From: Clostridium sp. Marseille-P2415
Lineage (GTDB): Bacteria > Bacillota > Clostridia > Lachnospirales > Lachnospiraceae
Assembly (NCBI RefSeq): GCF_900155545.1
Contig: NZ_LT732526.1
Location: forward strand, 1,500,573 to 1,543,929
Reading direction: 5' to 3'
DNA length: 43,357 nt
Part shown: in pieces, positions 26,057 through 33,540 of the stretch
Numbering within the stretch: position 1 is the first letter of the stretch
Layout: every line of letters begins with the position of its first letter
Translations under genes and position numbers: made by a program
Notes under the pieces: model-generated
Told to the model about the DNA's origin: nothing
What the model saw: the letters and a program-made list of their open reading frames with translations, nothing else
Database searches by the model: none

Positions 26057-26671
26057 ATGAAGACTAACGACGAGAGAATACAGGATATTTTAAAGCGTCT
26101 GGAGACTTTAAGCCATATCAAACCGGAAACCATTCCGAACATAGATTTGTATATGGATCAGGTCACCACCTTCATGGATGAACATTTAAAAGATACCAAA
26201 CGCTATCCTGAAGACAAGGTCCTTACCAAGACCATGATTAATAATTATGCCAAGAACAACCTGCTTCCCGCTCCCAATAAGAAGAAGTATTCCAAAGAAC
26301 ATATCCTGCTTCTTATATTTATATATTATTTTAAAAATATGCTTTCCTTTAACGATATCGAACAGCTTTTCCGCCCCATCACGGAGAAACATTTCAACAC
26401 TCCGGAAGGCCTGCCCTTAGAAGAAATCTACAAGGAAATCTTTTCACTGGAAGCAGAGGAAATGGACCGGGTAAAGAAAGATATCGTTGAAAAATACGAA
26501 CGCGTCGGAAAGACCTTTGAGGATAAGGGGCTGGAGGAAGATGATGTGGAATATCTTCGTCTGTTCGCCTGGATCTGCGGGCTTTCCTTTGACGTATATT
26601 TAAAGAAGCAGATTATCGAACATATCATTGATGATTTAAGGGAAGCGGAACCCATAAAAAAGAAAAAATAA
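26057..26671 (+). CDS. DUF1836 domain protein, probable DNA-binding regulator
   Basis: A 204-residue protein that I assign to the DUF1836 family from its layout. The N-terminal half has a predicted winged or MerR-like helix-turn-helix (LTKTMINNYAKNNLLPAPNKKKYSKEHILLLIFIYYFKNMLSFNDIEQLF). The C-terminal half is helical and acidic, ending in KKKK. ATG 26057 is chosen for its GGAGG site. It has a strong promoter of its own. Regulatory function is inferred from the DNA-binding-like segment. Confidence 0.75.
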   Translation: MKTNDERIQDILKRLETLSHIKPETIPNIDLYMDQVTTFMDEHLKDTKRYPEDKVLTKTMINNYAKNNLLPAPNKKKYSKEHILLLIFIYYFKNMLSFNDIEQLFRPITEKHFNTPEGLPLEEIYKEIFSLEAEEMDRVKKDIVEKYERVGKTFEDKGLEEDDVEYLRLFAWICGLSFDVYLKKQIIEHIIDDLREAEPIKKKK

Positions 26672-26674
26672 CAC

Positions 26675-26732
26675 AGGAAGGACAGGGGGCAGGAGGACAG
26701 GAACCGTCCATGGTTTGTCCCCCGTCTTTCCT
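26675..26732. terminator. Bidirectional terminator between the DUF1836 gene and yerC
   Basis: Long imperfect arms (26675-26691 and 26716-26732) can pair over about 15 bases, with a small internal stem between them. It abuts the yerC stop codon and lies between convergent genes. Confidence 0.7.
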
Positions 26733-27034
26733 TAACCTTCTCTCTTCTCATCTTCCAGGCGTTTAAATACCATATCATATCCGTCGTTTCCGTAATTTAA
26801 AGAGCGGTTCACACGGCTGATAGTAGCAGTTGATGCCCCGGTCTTTTCCGCAATCTCCAGATATGTACGGCCTTCCCGCAGCATTTTGGCCACCTCATAC
26901 CTTTGGGACAAGCTTAAAAGCTCATTTACCGTACACACATCCTCAAAAAAGGTATAACACTCTTCCGGTGTCTTTAAGGTCAAAATGGCTTCAAACAGAT
27001 GGTCTACCGCATCTGTCTTAATCTTTTTATTCAT
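26732..27034 (-). CDS. YerC/YecD family TrpR-like regulator
   Basis: A 100-residue protein of the Trp-repressor superfamily. The helix-turn-helix is RTYLEIAEKTGASTATISRVNRSLNYGNDGY, and LTLKTPEECYTFFEDVCTVNELLSLSQRYEVAKML is the typical dimerisation part. ATG 27034 is preferred to a TTG at 27046. It has its own promoter (27078-27106). The target is not visible from the sequence. Confidence 0.93.
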   Translation of the reverse strand: MNKKIKTDAVDHLFEAILTLKTPEECYTFFEDVCTVNELLSLSQRYEVAKMLREGRTYLEIAEKTGASTATISRVNRSLNYGNDGYDMVFKRLEDEKREG

Positions 27035-27077
27035 AATATTAATCAATCCCCTTTTTCTTCCTTTTGCTCTTAACTGA

Positions 27078-27106
27078 ATTTTAGCATATTAAAGTCGTAA
27101 AGTCCA
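27078..27106 (-). promoter_or_regulatory. Promoter of the yerC-type regulator gene
   Basis: On the minus strand, TGGACT (27101-27106), a 17-base spacer and TAAAAT (27078-27083) with an extended TG upstream of the -10 box. Confidence 0.55.
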
Positions 27107-27117
27107 CCCCCGGAGCA

Positions 27118-27927
27118 TCAGGAAAGCATAAATTTTTCCACAACGTGGGCAATGCCGTCATCATCATTGGAACAGGTCACATAGTCAGCCGCCTTCTTTA
27201 CCGGAAGGACCGCATTTTCCATGGCAACCCCAAGTCCTGCATATTGAATCATGGATAAGTCGTTATATCCATCACCACAGGCAATCATCTCGCCCCGTCC
27301 CATGCCAAGCCTTAAAAGCAGCCGTTCCAGGCTTGCAGCTTTGTCAATCCCCTTCGGAAGGATTTCCAGAAAATAAGGTTCTGACCGGTAAACGCTGTAA
27401 TCACGCCCTAAAGCAGCCTTTACTTTAGGCTCCACCATGGCAAGGTAATCCCCTTCTTCAAGCATCATGAATTTTACAACAGGAAACTGCACGTAGCTTT
27501 CCATATCCTCCACTTCTTTCACTTCCAGCTTATTGACGGCGGATTCCTTACACACATATTCATCTGCAGCATCCGGGGTGACAATTAAGTCATCCTCATA
27601 GGTAAGAATGTTCACCCCATGCTCCCTGGCCATGCGGATAATTTTCCGGTTGGAGGATACAGGCAGTTCTTTTGCAAAAACAGTTTCCCCGGTCCTGCAA
27701 TCGATCATGCGTCCCCCATTAAAGGACAGAATATATCCCCCTGACTTCTGAAGCTCCAGCTCTCTGGCAAGCGGCACCACCCCATAGGTAGGCCGTCCGG
27801 AAGCCAGCACAATGACTCCCCCCTGCCTTTTTAATTCAAAAAGTGCCTCCTTGGTTCTGGGTGTAATCTCCTTATTCCGGTTGGTCAGAGTCCCATCCAA
27901 ATCCAGCACAATCATCCGATAGTCCAT
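27118..27927 (-). CDS. Cof-type HAD-IIB family phosphatase
   Basis: A 269-residue haloacid-dehalogenase phosphatase of the Cof/IIB class, which acts on sugar phosphates and similar small molecules. Motif I is VLDLDGTLTNRNKEI near the N-terminus; motif II is in VLASGRP; the motif III Lys region precedes motif IV ACGDGYNDLSMI; the cap domain is central. ATG 27927 with a GGAGA site is chosen over the longer frame to 27972. The substrate cannot be told from sequence. Confidence 0.94.
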   Translation of the reverse strand: MDYRMIVLDLDGTLTNRNKEITPRTKEALFELKRQGGVIVLASGRPTYGVVPLARELELQKSGGYILSFNGGRMIDCRTGETVFAKELPVSSNRKIIRMAREHGVNILTYEDDLIVTPDAADEYVCKESAVNKLEVKEVEDMESYVQFPVVKFMMLEEGDYLAMVEPKVKAALGRDYSVYRSEPYFLEILPKGIDKAASLERLLLRLGMGRGEMIACGDGYNDLSMIQYAGLGVAMENAVLPVKKAADYVTCSNDDDGIAHVVEKFMLS

Positions 27928-28082
27928 TGCATATCTCCTGCTTTTGTAAATTTTACTATAGCAGTATAACATAATTTCTCTTCTTATTCCATGTTAAAAT
28001 ATACAAATATAAAAATGACCGGAACCGGCACTTGTCAGCTTTCATACAATGCACTAGGAGGAACGAATAAAGGGAGAATGAT

Positions 28083-28214
28083 ATGAAAAAGACAATTGCC
28101 TTACTCCTAGCGGCATCCATGCTGGCCATCTCCCTGACAGGCTGCAGAACCACAGCCAGAAAACAGATAAAACCGCTCTTCTTCCATGTATCTGCCGTAA
28201 CCATGGAATTATAA
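28083..28214 (+). pseudogene. Truncated lipoprotein ORF (43 codons) before the binding-protein gene
   Basis: The ORF has a GGGAG ribosome site and encodes a perfect lipoprotein signal, MKKTIALLLAASMLAISLTG, with Cys21 as the lipidated residue. Only 22 residues follow (RTTARKQIKPLFFHVSAVTMEL) before the stop. That signal is typical of ABC solute-binding proteins, and a full one starts 75 bases downstream. It therefore looks like the remnant of a second binding-protein gene, although a functional mini-lipoprotein cannot be excluded. Confidence 0.6.
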
Positions 28215-28289
28215 AATTTTTTAAGACAAAGTACGTTCTCATATTCTCATAATAAAATGTAGTATTAAGGTTTCCCAAAGGAGGATTTT

Positions 28290-29297
28290 ATGAGAAAAGC
28301 CTATCACATTCTTCTGGCGGCCATGCTTACCGGAGCTGCTTTACTTAGTTTGACTTCTTGCGGTTCAAAAGCAAATGCATCCGATTTAACAAAGGTCACC
28401 TTAAATGAAGTTGCCCATTCGATCTTCTATGCTCCTCAATATGCAGCCATTGAACTGGGATATTTTAAGGAGGAAGGCATTGACTTGACCCTGGTCAATG
28501 GAGCCGGAGCCGACAAGGTAATGACTGCTTTGATTTCAGGTGATGCGGATATCGGATTTATGGGTTCTGAGGCCAGCATCTATACTTACGCCAACGGTTC
28601 TGAGGATTATGCCGTTAACTTCGCCCAGCTGACCCAGCGCGCCGGAAACTTTCTTGTAGGAAGAAGCGGCCAGCCTGGTTTTAAATGGACGGACATAAAA
28701 GGAAAAAAGGTTCTCGGCGGAAGAGCGGGCGGTATGCCGGAAATGGTATTCGAGTACATCCTAAAAAAGAATGGCATCGACCCTGCCACGGATTTGACCA
28801 TTGACCAGAGCATCAGCTTCGGTCTGACTGCCGCCGCTTTTACCAGCAATGATGCAGACTATACCGTAGAGTTTGAGCCATTTGCCACAGGGCTGGAAAA
28901 AGAAGGCAGCGGATATGTGGTCGCTTCCCTGGGGGTTGATTCCGGCTATGTACCTTACACTGCCTACAGTGCCAAAAAAAGCTATCTGGAAAAAAATCCG
29001 GAAACGATTCAGAAATTTACCAACGCCATTCAGAGAGGCCTGGAATACGTGAATTCCCATTCTTCTGAAGAAATCGCTAAAGTGATCCGGCCTCAGTTTA
29101 AAGAAACCGATGCAGATACCATAGCAACGATCATTGAACGTTATAAGGATCAGGATACCTGGAAGAAGGATACCGTGTTCCAGAAAGACAGCTTTGAGCT
29201 TCTGGAAAACATTCTGGAGGAATCCGGACAATTAAAGGAACGGGTTCCTTATGAAACTCTTGTGACCACTGTTTATTCGGAAAAGGCAGCAAAATAA
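28290..29297 (+). CDS. ABC transporter substrate-binding lipoprotein (NMT1/SsuA-like)
   Basis: A 335-residue lipoprotein with signal MRKAYHILLAAMLTGAALLS and lipobox LTSC (Cys24). The mature part is a type II periplasmic-binding fold of the NMT1/THI5/SsuA group (FYAPQYAAIELGYFKEEGIDLTL, SGDADIGFMGSEASIYTY, LGGRAGGMPEMVFEYILKKNGI). The group binds nitrate, sulfonates, taurine or pyrimidine thiamine precursors; the ligand is not identifiable. No permease or ATPase gene is nearby, so it is an orphan. An AAAGGAGG site precedes the ATG. Confidence 0.9.
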   Translation: MRKAYHILLAAMLTGAALLSLTSCGSKANASDLTKVTLNEVAHSIFYAPQYAAIELGYFKEEGIDLTLVNGAGADKVMTALISGDADIGFMGSEASIYTYANGSEDYAVNFAQLTQRAGNFLVGRSGQPGFKWTDIKGKKVLGGRAGGMPEMVFEYILKKNGIDPATDLTIDQSISFGLTAAAFTSNDADYTVEFEPFATGLEKEGSGYVVASLGVDSGYVPYTAYSAKKSYLEKNPETIQKFTNAIQRGLEYVNSHSSEEIAKVIRPQFKETDADTIATIIERYKDQDTWKKDTVFQKDSFELLENILEESGQLKERVPYETLVTTVYSEKAAK

Positions 29298-29340
29298 TTC
29301 CGCCTTAATTAATCCTGCCACCAGTGATGTAATCTCATTT

Positions 29341-29374
29341 ACAGGACCGTATCTGCTGCGGTCCTGTATTCTTT
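29341..29374 (+). terminator. Terminator after the binding-protein gene
   Basis: A perfect 9-bp stem (29341-29349 with 29359-29367) and a 9-base loop, followed by ATTCTTTTG. The rest of the gap to 29530 shows nothing recognisable. Confidence 0.8.
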
Positions 29375-29530
29375 TGTCCAGATCTTAATTGATAATATTC
29401 CATTCATTCCGAGACAGACAGTCCTTGCAGACGAATGGCTGAATAAATGCATAGATTGATAACTCTACGGAGCGTTTATTGAAAAACCTATAACCAAAAG
29501 CTACAATTATTTCGTGGGGAGTAAACCATA

Positions 29531-29608
29531 GAAAACGATAAAGTCATTTCAAAATGGGAGTGTGAATCGGGTCTGAAGTATTATGAATTTAAGAATATAA
29601 TTTTTTAG
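29531..29608 (+). pseudogene. Possible remnant of an XRE-type helix-turn-helix gene
   Basis: A 25-codon stretch bounded by stops reads ENDKVISKWECESGLKYYEF, which resembles the recognition helix of XRE-family repressors (a DKxxSKWExG pattern). There is no start codon and no upstream domain in any frame. It supports past insertion and decay in this interval. Confidence 0.35.
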
Positions 29609-29626
29609 ATGGATGGTGAAAAATAA

Positions 29627-29968
29627 ATGGAAAAACTTACAAAAAAAGCCCTGAAAGAGCAATATAAAAACAGAGTACTCATTGGTGGAGTGTACTGTAT
29701 TAAATGTAATGGCAATATTAATCTCTGGATTCGGGCAACAACAGATATGCAGGGTTCTCAGAATCGTTTTGCATTTTCTGTATCAACTGATTTCTGCCCT
29801 GAAACATGTATGATTGAAGCATGGAATCAGTTTGGTGCGTCTGCTTTTTCCTTTGAAATACTGGAGGAAATACAAAAGAAGGAAACACAAACAGAACGTG
29901 AATTTTCTGATGATGTAAATACTTTGTTGGAAATATGGACTGAAAAGTTAATGGAGAGGGGAAAATAG
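29627..29968 (+). CDS. GIY-YIG-like protein, probably catalytically degenerate
   Basis: A 113-residue protein whose layout fits small clostridial GIY-YIG nuclease-family proteins: a basic start (EKLTKKALKEQYKNR), GGVYCIKCNGNINLWIRATTDMQ in place of the GIY-YIG core, then AWNQFGASAFSFEILEEIQKKETQT. The second half of the core reads LWIRAT instead of YIG, and the usual catalytic arginine and glutamate are not clear. The ATG follows a GGATGGTG site. It may be an inactive DNA-binding relative. It sits in a decayed accessory interval. Confidence 0.6.
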   Translation: MEKLTKKALKEQYKNRVLIGGVYCIKCNGNINLWIRATTDMQGSQNRFAFSVSTDFCPETCMIEAWNQFGASAFSFEILEEIQKKETQTEREFSDDVNTLLEIWTEKLMERGK

Positions 29969-29997
29969 AAGAAAACTATATGCCGAATAAAACAGTA

Positions 29998-30249
29998 TCA
30001 AATGTAAGGGGGGACAGCCCAGAAACGATACATATATTCCTGTACAGCAGAACTCGCTGCCAAAAATTTCAAGTTAAGTTGACCGTCTACCAAACATGCA
30101 GTAAACGTCTGCTTTGATGTTTTTCCGGGCGCTACAGTGATATCACTGCATTTTGTGATGTCTTCTGCTTCCAGATTAACATTCAAAGCTTCCTCTGTCG
30201 GATTAACTAAGTCAACCGTAACCGTATAATCTGCAGAATCTAAATCCAC
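29998..30249 (-). pseudogene. Fragment of a pectin/rhamnogalacturonan esterase-like gene
   Basis: An 83-codon open stretch with no proper start (GTG only, no ribosome site). It reads DYTVTVDLVNPTEEALNVNL and later DGQLNLKFLAAS, which resembles the N-terminal beta-sandwich found before SGNH-type rhamnogalacturonan acetylesterases. The final residues do not fit that domain, so the frame ends early. It lies beside a GH43 arabinanase on the other strand. The family call is tentative. Confidence 0.45.
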
Positions 30250-30343
30250 TTATGTGAGGGTATTGTCACAAAAGCATATATTTAAGTATATATTTATATT
30301 ACATTATATAATTAAATAAAACTGATTAAAGGAGGCGCAAAGG

Positions 30344-31306
30344 ATGAGATCAATATTGAAATTGAAGATGTTATTGCGAACAATTGCTGTATCCGTGCTT
30401 GTATCCCTGATAAGCACAATACCGGTTCAGGCTGCTTTCTGGGACCTTACCGGGGACGTGGGTTCTCACGATCCCACACTAATTAAAGAGGGGAATCTCT
30501 GGTGGTCACCTTGTACCGGTACGGGTCTGGCAATGAAATACTCCTCAGATGGGTTGGCGTGGCATAATGGAGTGCAGATTTTTGCATCGGAGCTGCCCTG
30601 GTGGAGGAACTATGCTCCCAAGATGGGAACAAATGATGTATGGGCCCCGGATATAGAGTATTATAATGGACGGTATTACATGTACTACTGCGTATCGGAA
30701 TTCGGAAAGAATAATTCAGCCATCGGACTTACCTCCTGCTCCAGTATTTTGACTGGTGACTGGAGGGATGACGGAATGGTTATCTCCTCAAAATCCGGTA
30801 CCAATGCATACAATGCTATCGATCCGAATATGGTAATTGACGCCAATGGGAGCCCCTGGCTTATATTTGGATCCTGGTTTGACGGTCTGCATATTGTAAA
30901 GCTGAATACGTCCACAATGAAACCGACCGGTACCATTTACTCCATTGCTTATAAATCCGGAGGTATTGAGGGAGGCTCCATGATTTACAAGGACGGATAT
31001 TATTATCTCTTCGCCTCCATCGGCGTCTGCTGCCAGGGCGTAAATAGTACTTATAAGATCATATATGGCCGTTCCACCAGTATTACCGGACCATTTAAGG
31101 ATAAGAACGGTACGAGCATGGCAGACGGAGGAGGCACCATCTTAGATTCCGGTAATTCCAAGTGGAAGGGTCCGGGCGGACAGGATGTATATAAGAACGG
31201 AAATAACTATGTAATTGCACGCCATGCATATGATGCAGATAATAATGGAGCTCCTACCTTATTAATCAGTGATCTGTATTTCAGTAACGGATGGCCATCC
31301 TATTAA
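30344..31306 (+). CDS. Secreted GH43 endo-alpha-1,5-L-arabinanase
   Basis: A 320-residue exported glycoside hydrolase. The signal peptide ends at VQA (residue 30). The five-bladed propeller carries the three acidic residues expected for GH43: Asp43 (SHDPTLI), Asp160 (NAIDPNM) and Glu209 (GIEGGSMIY). The CCQGVNSTY segment at 229-237 is typical of arabinanases. No binding module follows, so it probably acts as a free enzyme on pectin side chains. An AGGAGG site sets the start. It is isolated from other sugar-use genes. Confidence 0.93.
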   Translation: MRSILKLKMLLRTIAVSVLVSLISTIPVQAAFWDLTGDVGSHDPTLIKEGNLWWSPCTGTGLAMKYSSDGLAWHNGVQIFASELPWWRNYAPKMGTNDVWAPDIEYYNGRYYMYYCVSEFGKNNSAIGLTSCSSILTGDWRDDGMVISSKSGTNAYNAIDPNMVIDANGSPWLIFGSWFDGLHIVKLNTSTMKPTGTIYSIAYKSGGIEGGSMIYKDGYYYLFASIGVCCQGVNSTYKIIYGRSTSITGPFKDKNGTSMADGGGTILDSGNSKWKGPGGQDVYKNGNNYVIARHAYDADNNGAPTLLISDLYFSNGWPSY

Positions 31307-31397
31307 CAGCACAGTAGAGGAATCCAAAATCATGGACCACTAAAATATAAAATGACATGTCAGCCAACCAATACTGGCCGGCCATGAACAAGGCAAA

Positions 31398-31425
31398 GGG
31401 CTGCCTTCCCCAAAAAAGGCAGCCC
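31398..31425. terminator. Terminator between the arabinanase and ymaF-like genes
   Basis: A perfect 10-bp stem (31398-31407 with 31416-31425) between convergent genes. T-runs are weak on both sides. Confidence 0.6.
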
Positions 31426-31458
31426 AGACTTATAAAGTTTACCGCTGAAGAAGATACC

Positions 31459-31758
31459 TCATCCATTGTAAATTGACGTATATCCGGCGAATGAATGAAT
31501 ATGCATATCAGGTATGAATGCTGCACTGGTAATACCGCTGTAATAGTGATAATGACCGCCATCAACGTAAATTGCAGGACTTGTTGCGATCCTGTAATTA
31601 TGGACATGACTATCATTAAAAGATGTAGTTCCTTCCATATAATGGATATGGCCTACGCTATCAGGGTCGGAGCTTGTCATTCCTGAATATTCATGAAAAT
31701 GTCCGCTGTCAAACGTTGTACTTCCACTATAGCTATGTCTGTGTAATTCGTTTGGCAT
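31459..31758 (-). CDS. YmaF family His-rich repeat protein
   Basis: A 99-residue protein made almost entirely of six imperfect repeats of the form HxHxYxGxTS, with His pairs at residues 6/8, 20/22, 37/39, 51/53, 69/71 and 86/88. This matches the Bacillus YmaF family, whose function is unknown. The regular HxH pairs suggest metal binding or a repetitive beta fold (inference). The fourth repeat lacks the glycine (HNYRIATS). ATG 31758 is favoured over GTG 31767, which overlaps the GAGGTGG ribosome site. No signal peptide. Confidence 0.85.
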   Translation of the reverse strand: MPNELHRHSYSGSTTFDSGHFHEYSGMTSSDPDSVGHIHYMEGTTSFNDSHVHNYRIATSPAIYVDGGHYHYYSGITSAAFIPDMHIHSFAGYTSIYNG

Positions 31759-31812
31759 TTTAACCACCTCATTGTATTTATTGATGGAAACCCAGAGATT
31801 GTTTTATAAACC

Positions 31813-31836
31813 CAATGCTTGAAAACATGGGCATTG
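31813..31836. repeat. Hairpin resembling the spoVAE/ridA leader motif
   Basis: CAATGC (31813-31818) pairs with GCATTG (31831-31836). The core GAAAACATGGGCA is close to the minus-strand motif before spoVAE and ridA, but the left arm differs. The rest of 31759-31903 holds nothing recognisable. Confidence 0.3.
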
Positions 31837-31903
31837 CCTCTCTATAAAAGGGGAATTCATATTGTCATTTTATGTTAAGGTCATATGTATTGTTACAAAC
31901 CAC

Positions 31904-32170
31904 TTATCCCTTTGTGCCCGTTTGGGAATCCAGTTCCGTATAAAGGGGCTTTCCTGCTTCATTTTTCGGTATCTGATCCAAACACCGTACCAGGACTGAT
32001 CTGGCACATCTCCGGATGCATCCACATACTACCAGCCAGTAATCACACGGTTGATTTGCAGATATCCCCACGTATTCATAAAGAGAATTCTCTTCTATAA
32101 ATCTTCTCACCCGTCTGACTCTGTCATATACCGGATTACAGCCACCGCAATACTTGATTCCTATTACCAT
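31904..32170 (-). CDS. Small cysteine-rich protein downstream of LysR
   Basis: An 88-residue protein with seven cysteines (8, 11, 42, 49, 51, 55 and 63). It begins MVIGIKYCGGCNPVYDRVRR and has a second cluster in VVCGCIRRCA, a layout I have seen in small uncharacterised proteins of anaerobes. The CxxC, CxC and CxxxC motifs suggest metal or iron-sulfur binding, or redox chemistry (inference). It has an AGGAGG site and starts 12 bases after the LysR stop codon, so the two are co-transcribed. Confidence 0.75.
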   Translation of the reverse strand: MVIGIKYCGGCNPVYDRVRRVRRFIEENSLYEYVGISANQPCDYWLVVCGCIRRCARSVLVRCLDQIPKNEAGKPLYTELDSQTGTKG

Positions 32171-32182
32171 TCAATCCTCCTG

Positions 32183-33073
32183 CTATTCCTGACATTCCAG
32201 CATATATTGAAGTTTTTTGGCAACCGGATTCAAAGGCCGGTTGGTGTCGCTTACGATACAGATATCGCGCTTCGGAATTGGTTCATGCAGCTTTATCTCA
32301 ACAATCTCTCCCTGATCAATAAAAGGACGGGCAAACTCTTCCGGGACAAAACCAATGCCAAGATTTTTTGTTATAATTGGAAGAATCAGATCCATAGTCG
32401 CTACTTTAATCGCAGGCTGCATGGTCAGCCCGCAGGATCGGTAAAATTCCCGTAAAAAGGAAAACGTGCTTGTGGAACTGGACATGGTGATCAGCGGAAG
32501 TTTTGACAGTTCTGATAAGTACGCAGTGCCGGACCCATACTCCTTATACTTAATTCCCCCCACTAATAAGCTGTTAAAGGGCTTAACTCTGACCACCTTT
32601 AATGTCTGTTCCTCTTCAAAAGGTGTTGTTATAATGGCCAAATCAATCTTTCCGGCTTTTAACTCATTTAATGTCTGATGTGTATTATAATTGAAAATAT
32701 TAAGTTCTACCTTTGGATATTGTTCCTGAAATAAATTCAGCCTTGCCACCAGATAAGATAACATGGCGATCTGTGTGGCTCCTACATTTATGTACTCATG
32801 CTGCGCTCCCAGAAGTTCCCCCAGTTTTTCTTCCCCCTGAAGCAGTTGTCTGCATGCAGGAGCAACATAGCCATAAAGCAATTCCCCTTCTTCTGTTAGC
32901 TTGACTCCTTTTCTGGAACGGATAAAAAGCTTACAGCCCAACAGGTTTTCAAGATTCTGCATGCAATAAGTTACCGATGGCTGGCTGGTTACCAAAGCAT
33001 TGGCTGCTCTGGTGAAATTCTTATATTTAGCCACATAATAGAAAACTTTATAATGTTCGAAATTAGCAGTCAT
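32183..33073 (-). CDS. LysR-family regulator beside the 4-hydroxybutyrate operon
   Basis: A 296-residue LysR protein. The helix-turn-helix is HYKVFYYVAKYKNFTRAANALVTSQPSVTYCMQNLE, with an effector-binding domain from about residue 92. It resembles the LysR near purA in length and layout. It is divergent from the NifU-like gene and lies next to the 4-hydroxybutyrate operon, which makes it the obvious candidate regulator, though no site shared with the sucD promoter region was found. The start is the ATG close to the helix-turn-helix. Confidence 0.9.
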   Translation of the reverse strand: MTANFEHYKVFYYVAKYKNFTRAANALVTSQPSVTYCMQNLENLLGCKLFIRSRKGVKLTEEGELLYGYVAPACRQLLQGEEKLGELLGAQHEYINVGATQIAMLSYLVARLNLFQEQYPKVELNIFNYNTHQTLNELKAGKIDLAIITTPFEEEQTLKVVRVKPFNSLLVGGIKYKEYGSGTAYLSELSKLPLITMSSSTSTFSFLREFYRSCGLTMQPAIKVATMDLILPIITKNLGIGFVPEEFARPFIDQGEIVEIKLHEPIPKRDICIVSDTNRPLNPVAKKLQYMLECQE

Positions 33074-33113
33074 ACCATTACTTCCTTCTCTTAATTTTTA
33101 TCTGCATCCATAA

Positions 33114-33125
33114 GATATTTATATC
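33114..33125. promoter_or_regulatory. Dyad in the LysR/NifU divergent region
   Basis: GATAT and ATATC separated by TT form a perfect 12-base palindrome, 11 bases before the NifU-gene -35 box. It could be a LysR operator. Confidence 0.3.
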
Positions 33126-33135
33126 ACTGTCATAA

Positions 33136-33164
33136 TTGACAAACGTCCAACGCACTGATAAACT
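33136..33164 (+). promoter_or_regulatory. Promoter of the NifU-like gene
   Basis: A perfect TTGACA (33136-33141), a 17-base spacer and TAAACT (33159-33164), 21 bases before the start codon. Confidence 0.65.
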
Positions 33165-33185
33165 ACTATGCAAAGGAGGTTTCAT

Positions 33186-33473
33186 ATGGAAACTACGGTG
33201 AAACAAATAGAAGCAATACTTGATGAAAAGGTGCGTCCGATTCTGAAAGAGCATGGAGGGGATGTAACGATACAAAGTCTGGAACACCAGATCCTGAAAG
33301 TAAGACTAACCGGTAAATGTTCCGGATGCCCTGCTGCCCACAGTACAAATGAGGAACTGATCACGTATGAGATCCAGACCGCTTTCCCCACCGTAAAAGA
33401 TGTTGTTCTGGTGGAAGAAATAAATCCGGAACTGCTTGACATGGCACATAAGATACTTGGGCATCAGTTATAA
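33186..33473 (+). CDS. NifU C-terminal-domain iron-sulfur scaffold protein
   Basis: A 95-residue stand-alone NifU C-terminal domain. The family motif EHGGDVTIQSLE is followed by GKCSGCPAA with the cluster-binding CxxC (Cys45 and Cys48). Such proteins hold and deliver iron-sulfur clusters. It lies between the LysR gene and the operon encoding AbfD, a [4Fe-4S] flavoprotein, so cluster supply to AbfD is an attractive but unproven idea. An AAAGGAGG site precedes ATG 33186. Confidence 0.92.
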   Translation: METTVKQIEAILDEKVRPILKEHGGDVTIQSLEHQILKVRLTGKCSGCPAAHSTNEELITYEIQTAFPTVKDVVLVEEINPELLDMAHKILGHQL

Positions 33474-33494
33474 TCCCTGTTTATATCAAAACAG

Positions 33495-33540
33495 CCATGT
33501 TATTCTGACCCGAAATCAGGATTCCGGGTCTGTAACATGG
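33495..33540. terminator. Bidirectional terminator, NifU-like gene and 4-hydroxybutyrate operon
   Basis: Outer 8-bp arms (33495-33502 with 33533-33540) and an inner GACCCG/CGGGTC stem, with T-runs on both sides. It overlaps the last codons of the PQ-loop gene. Confidence 0.75.
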
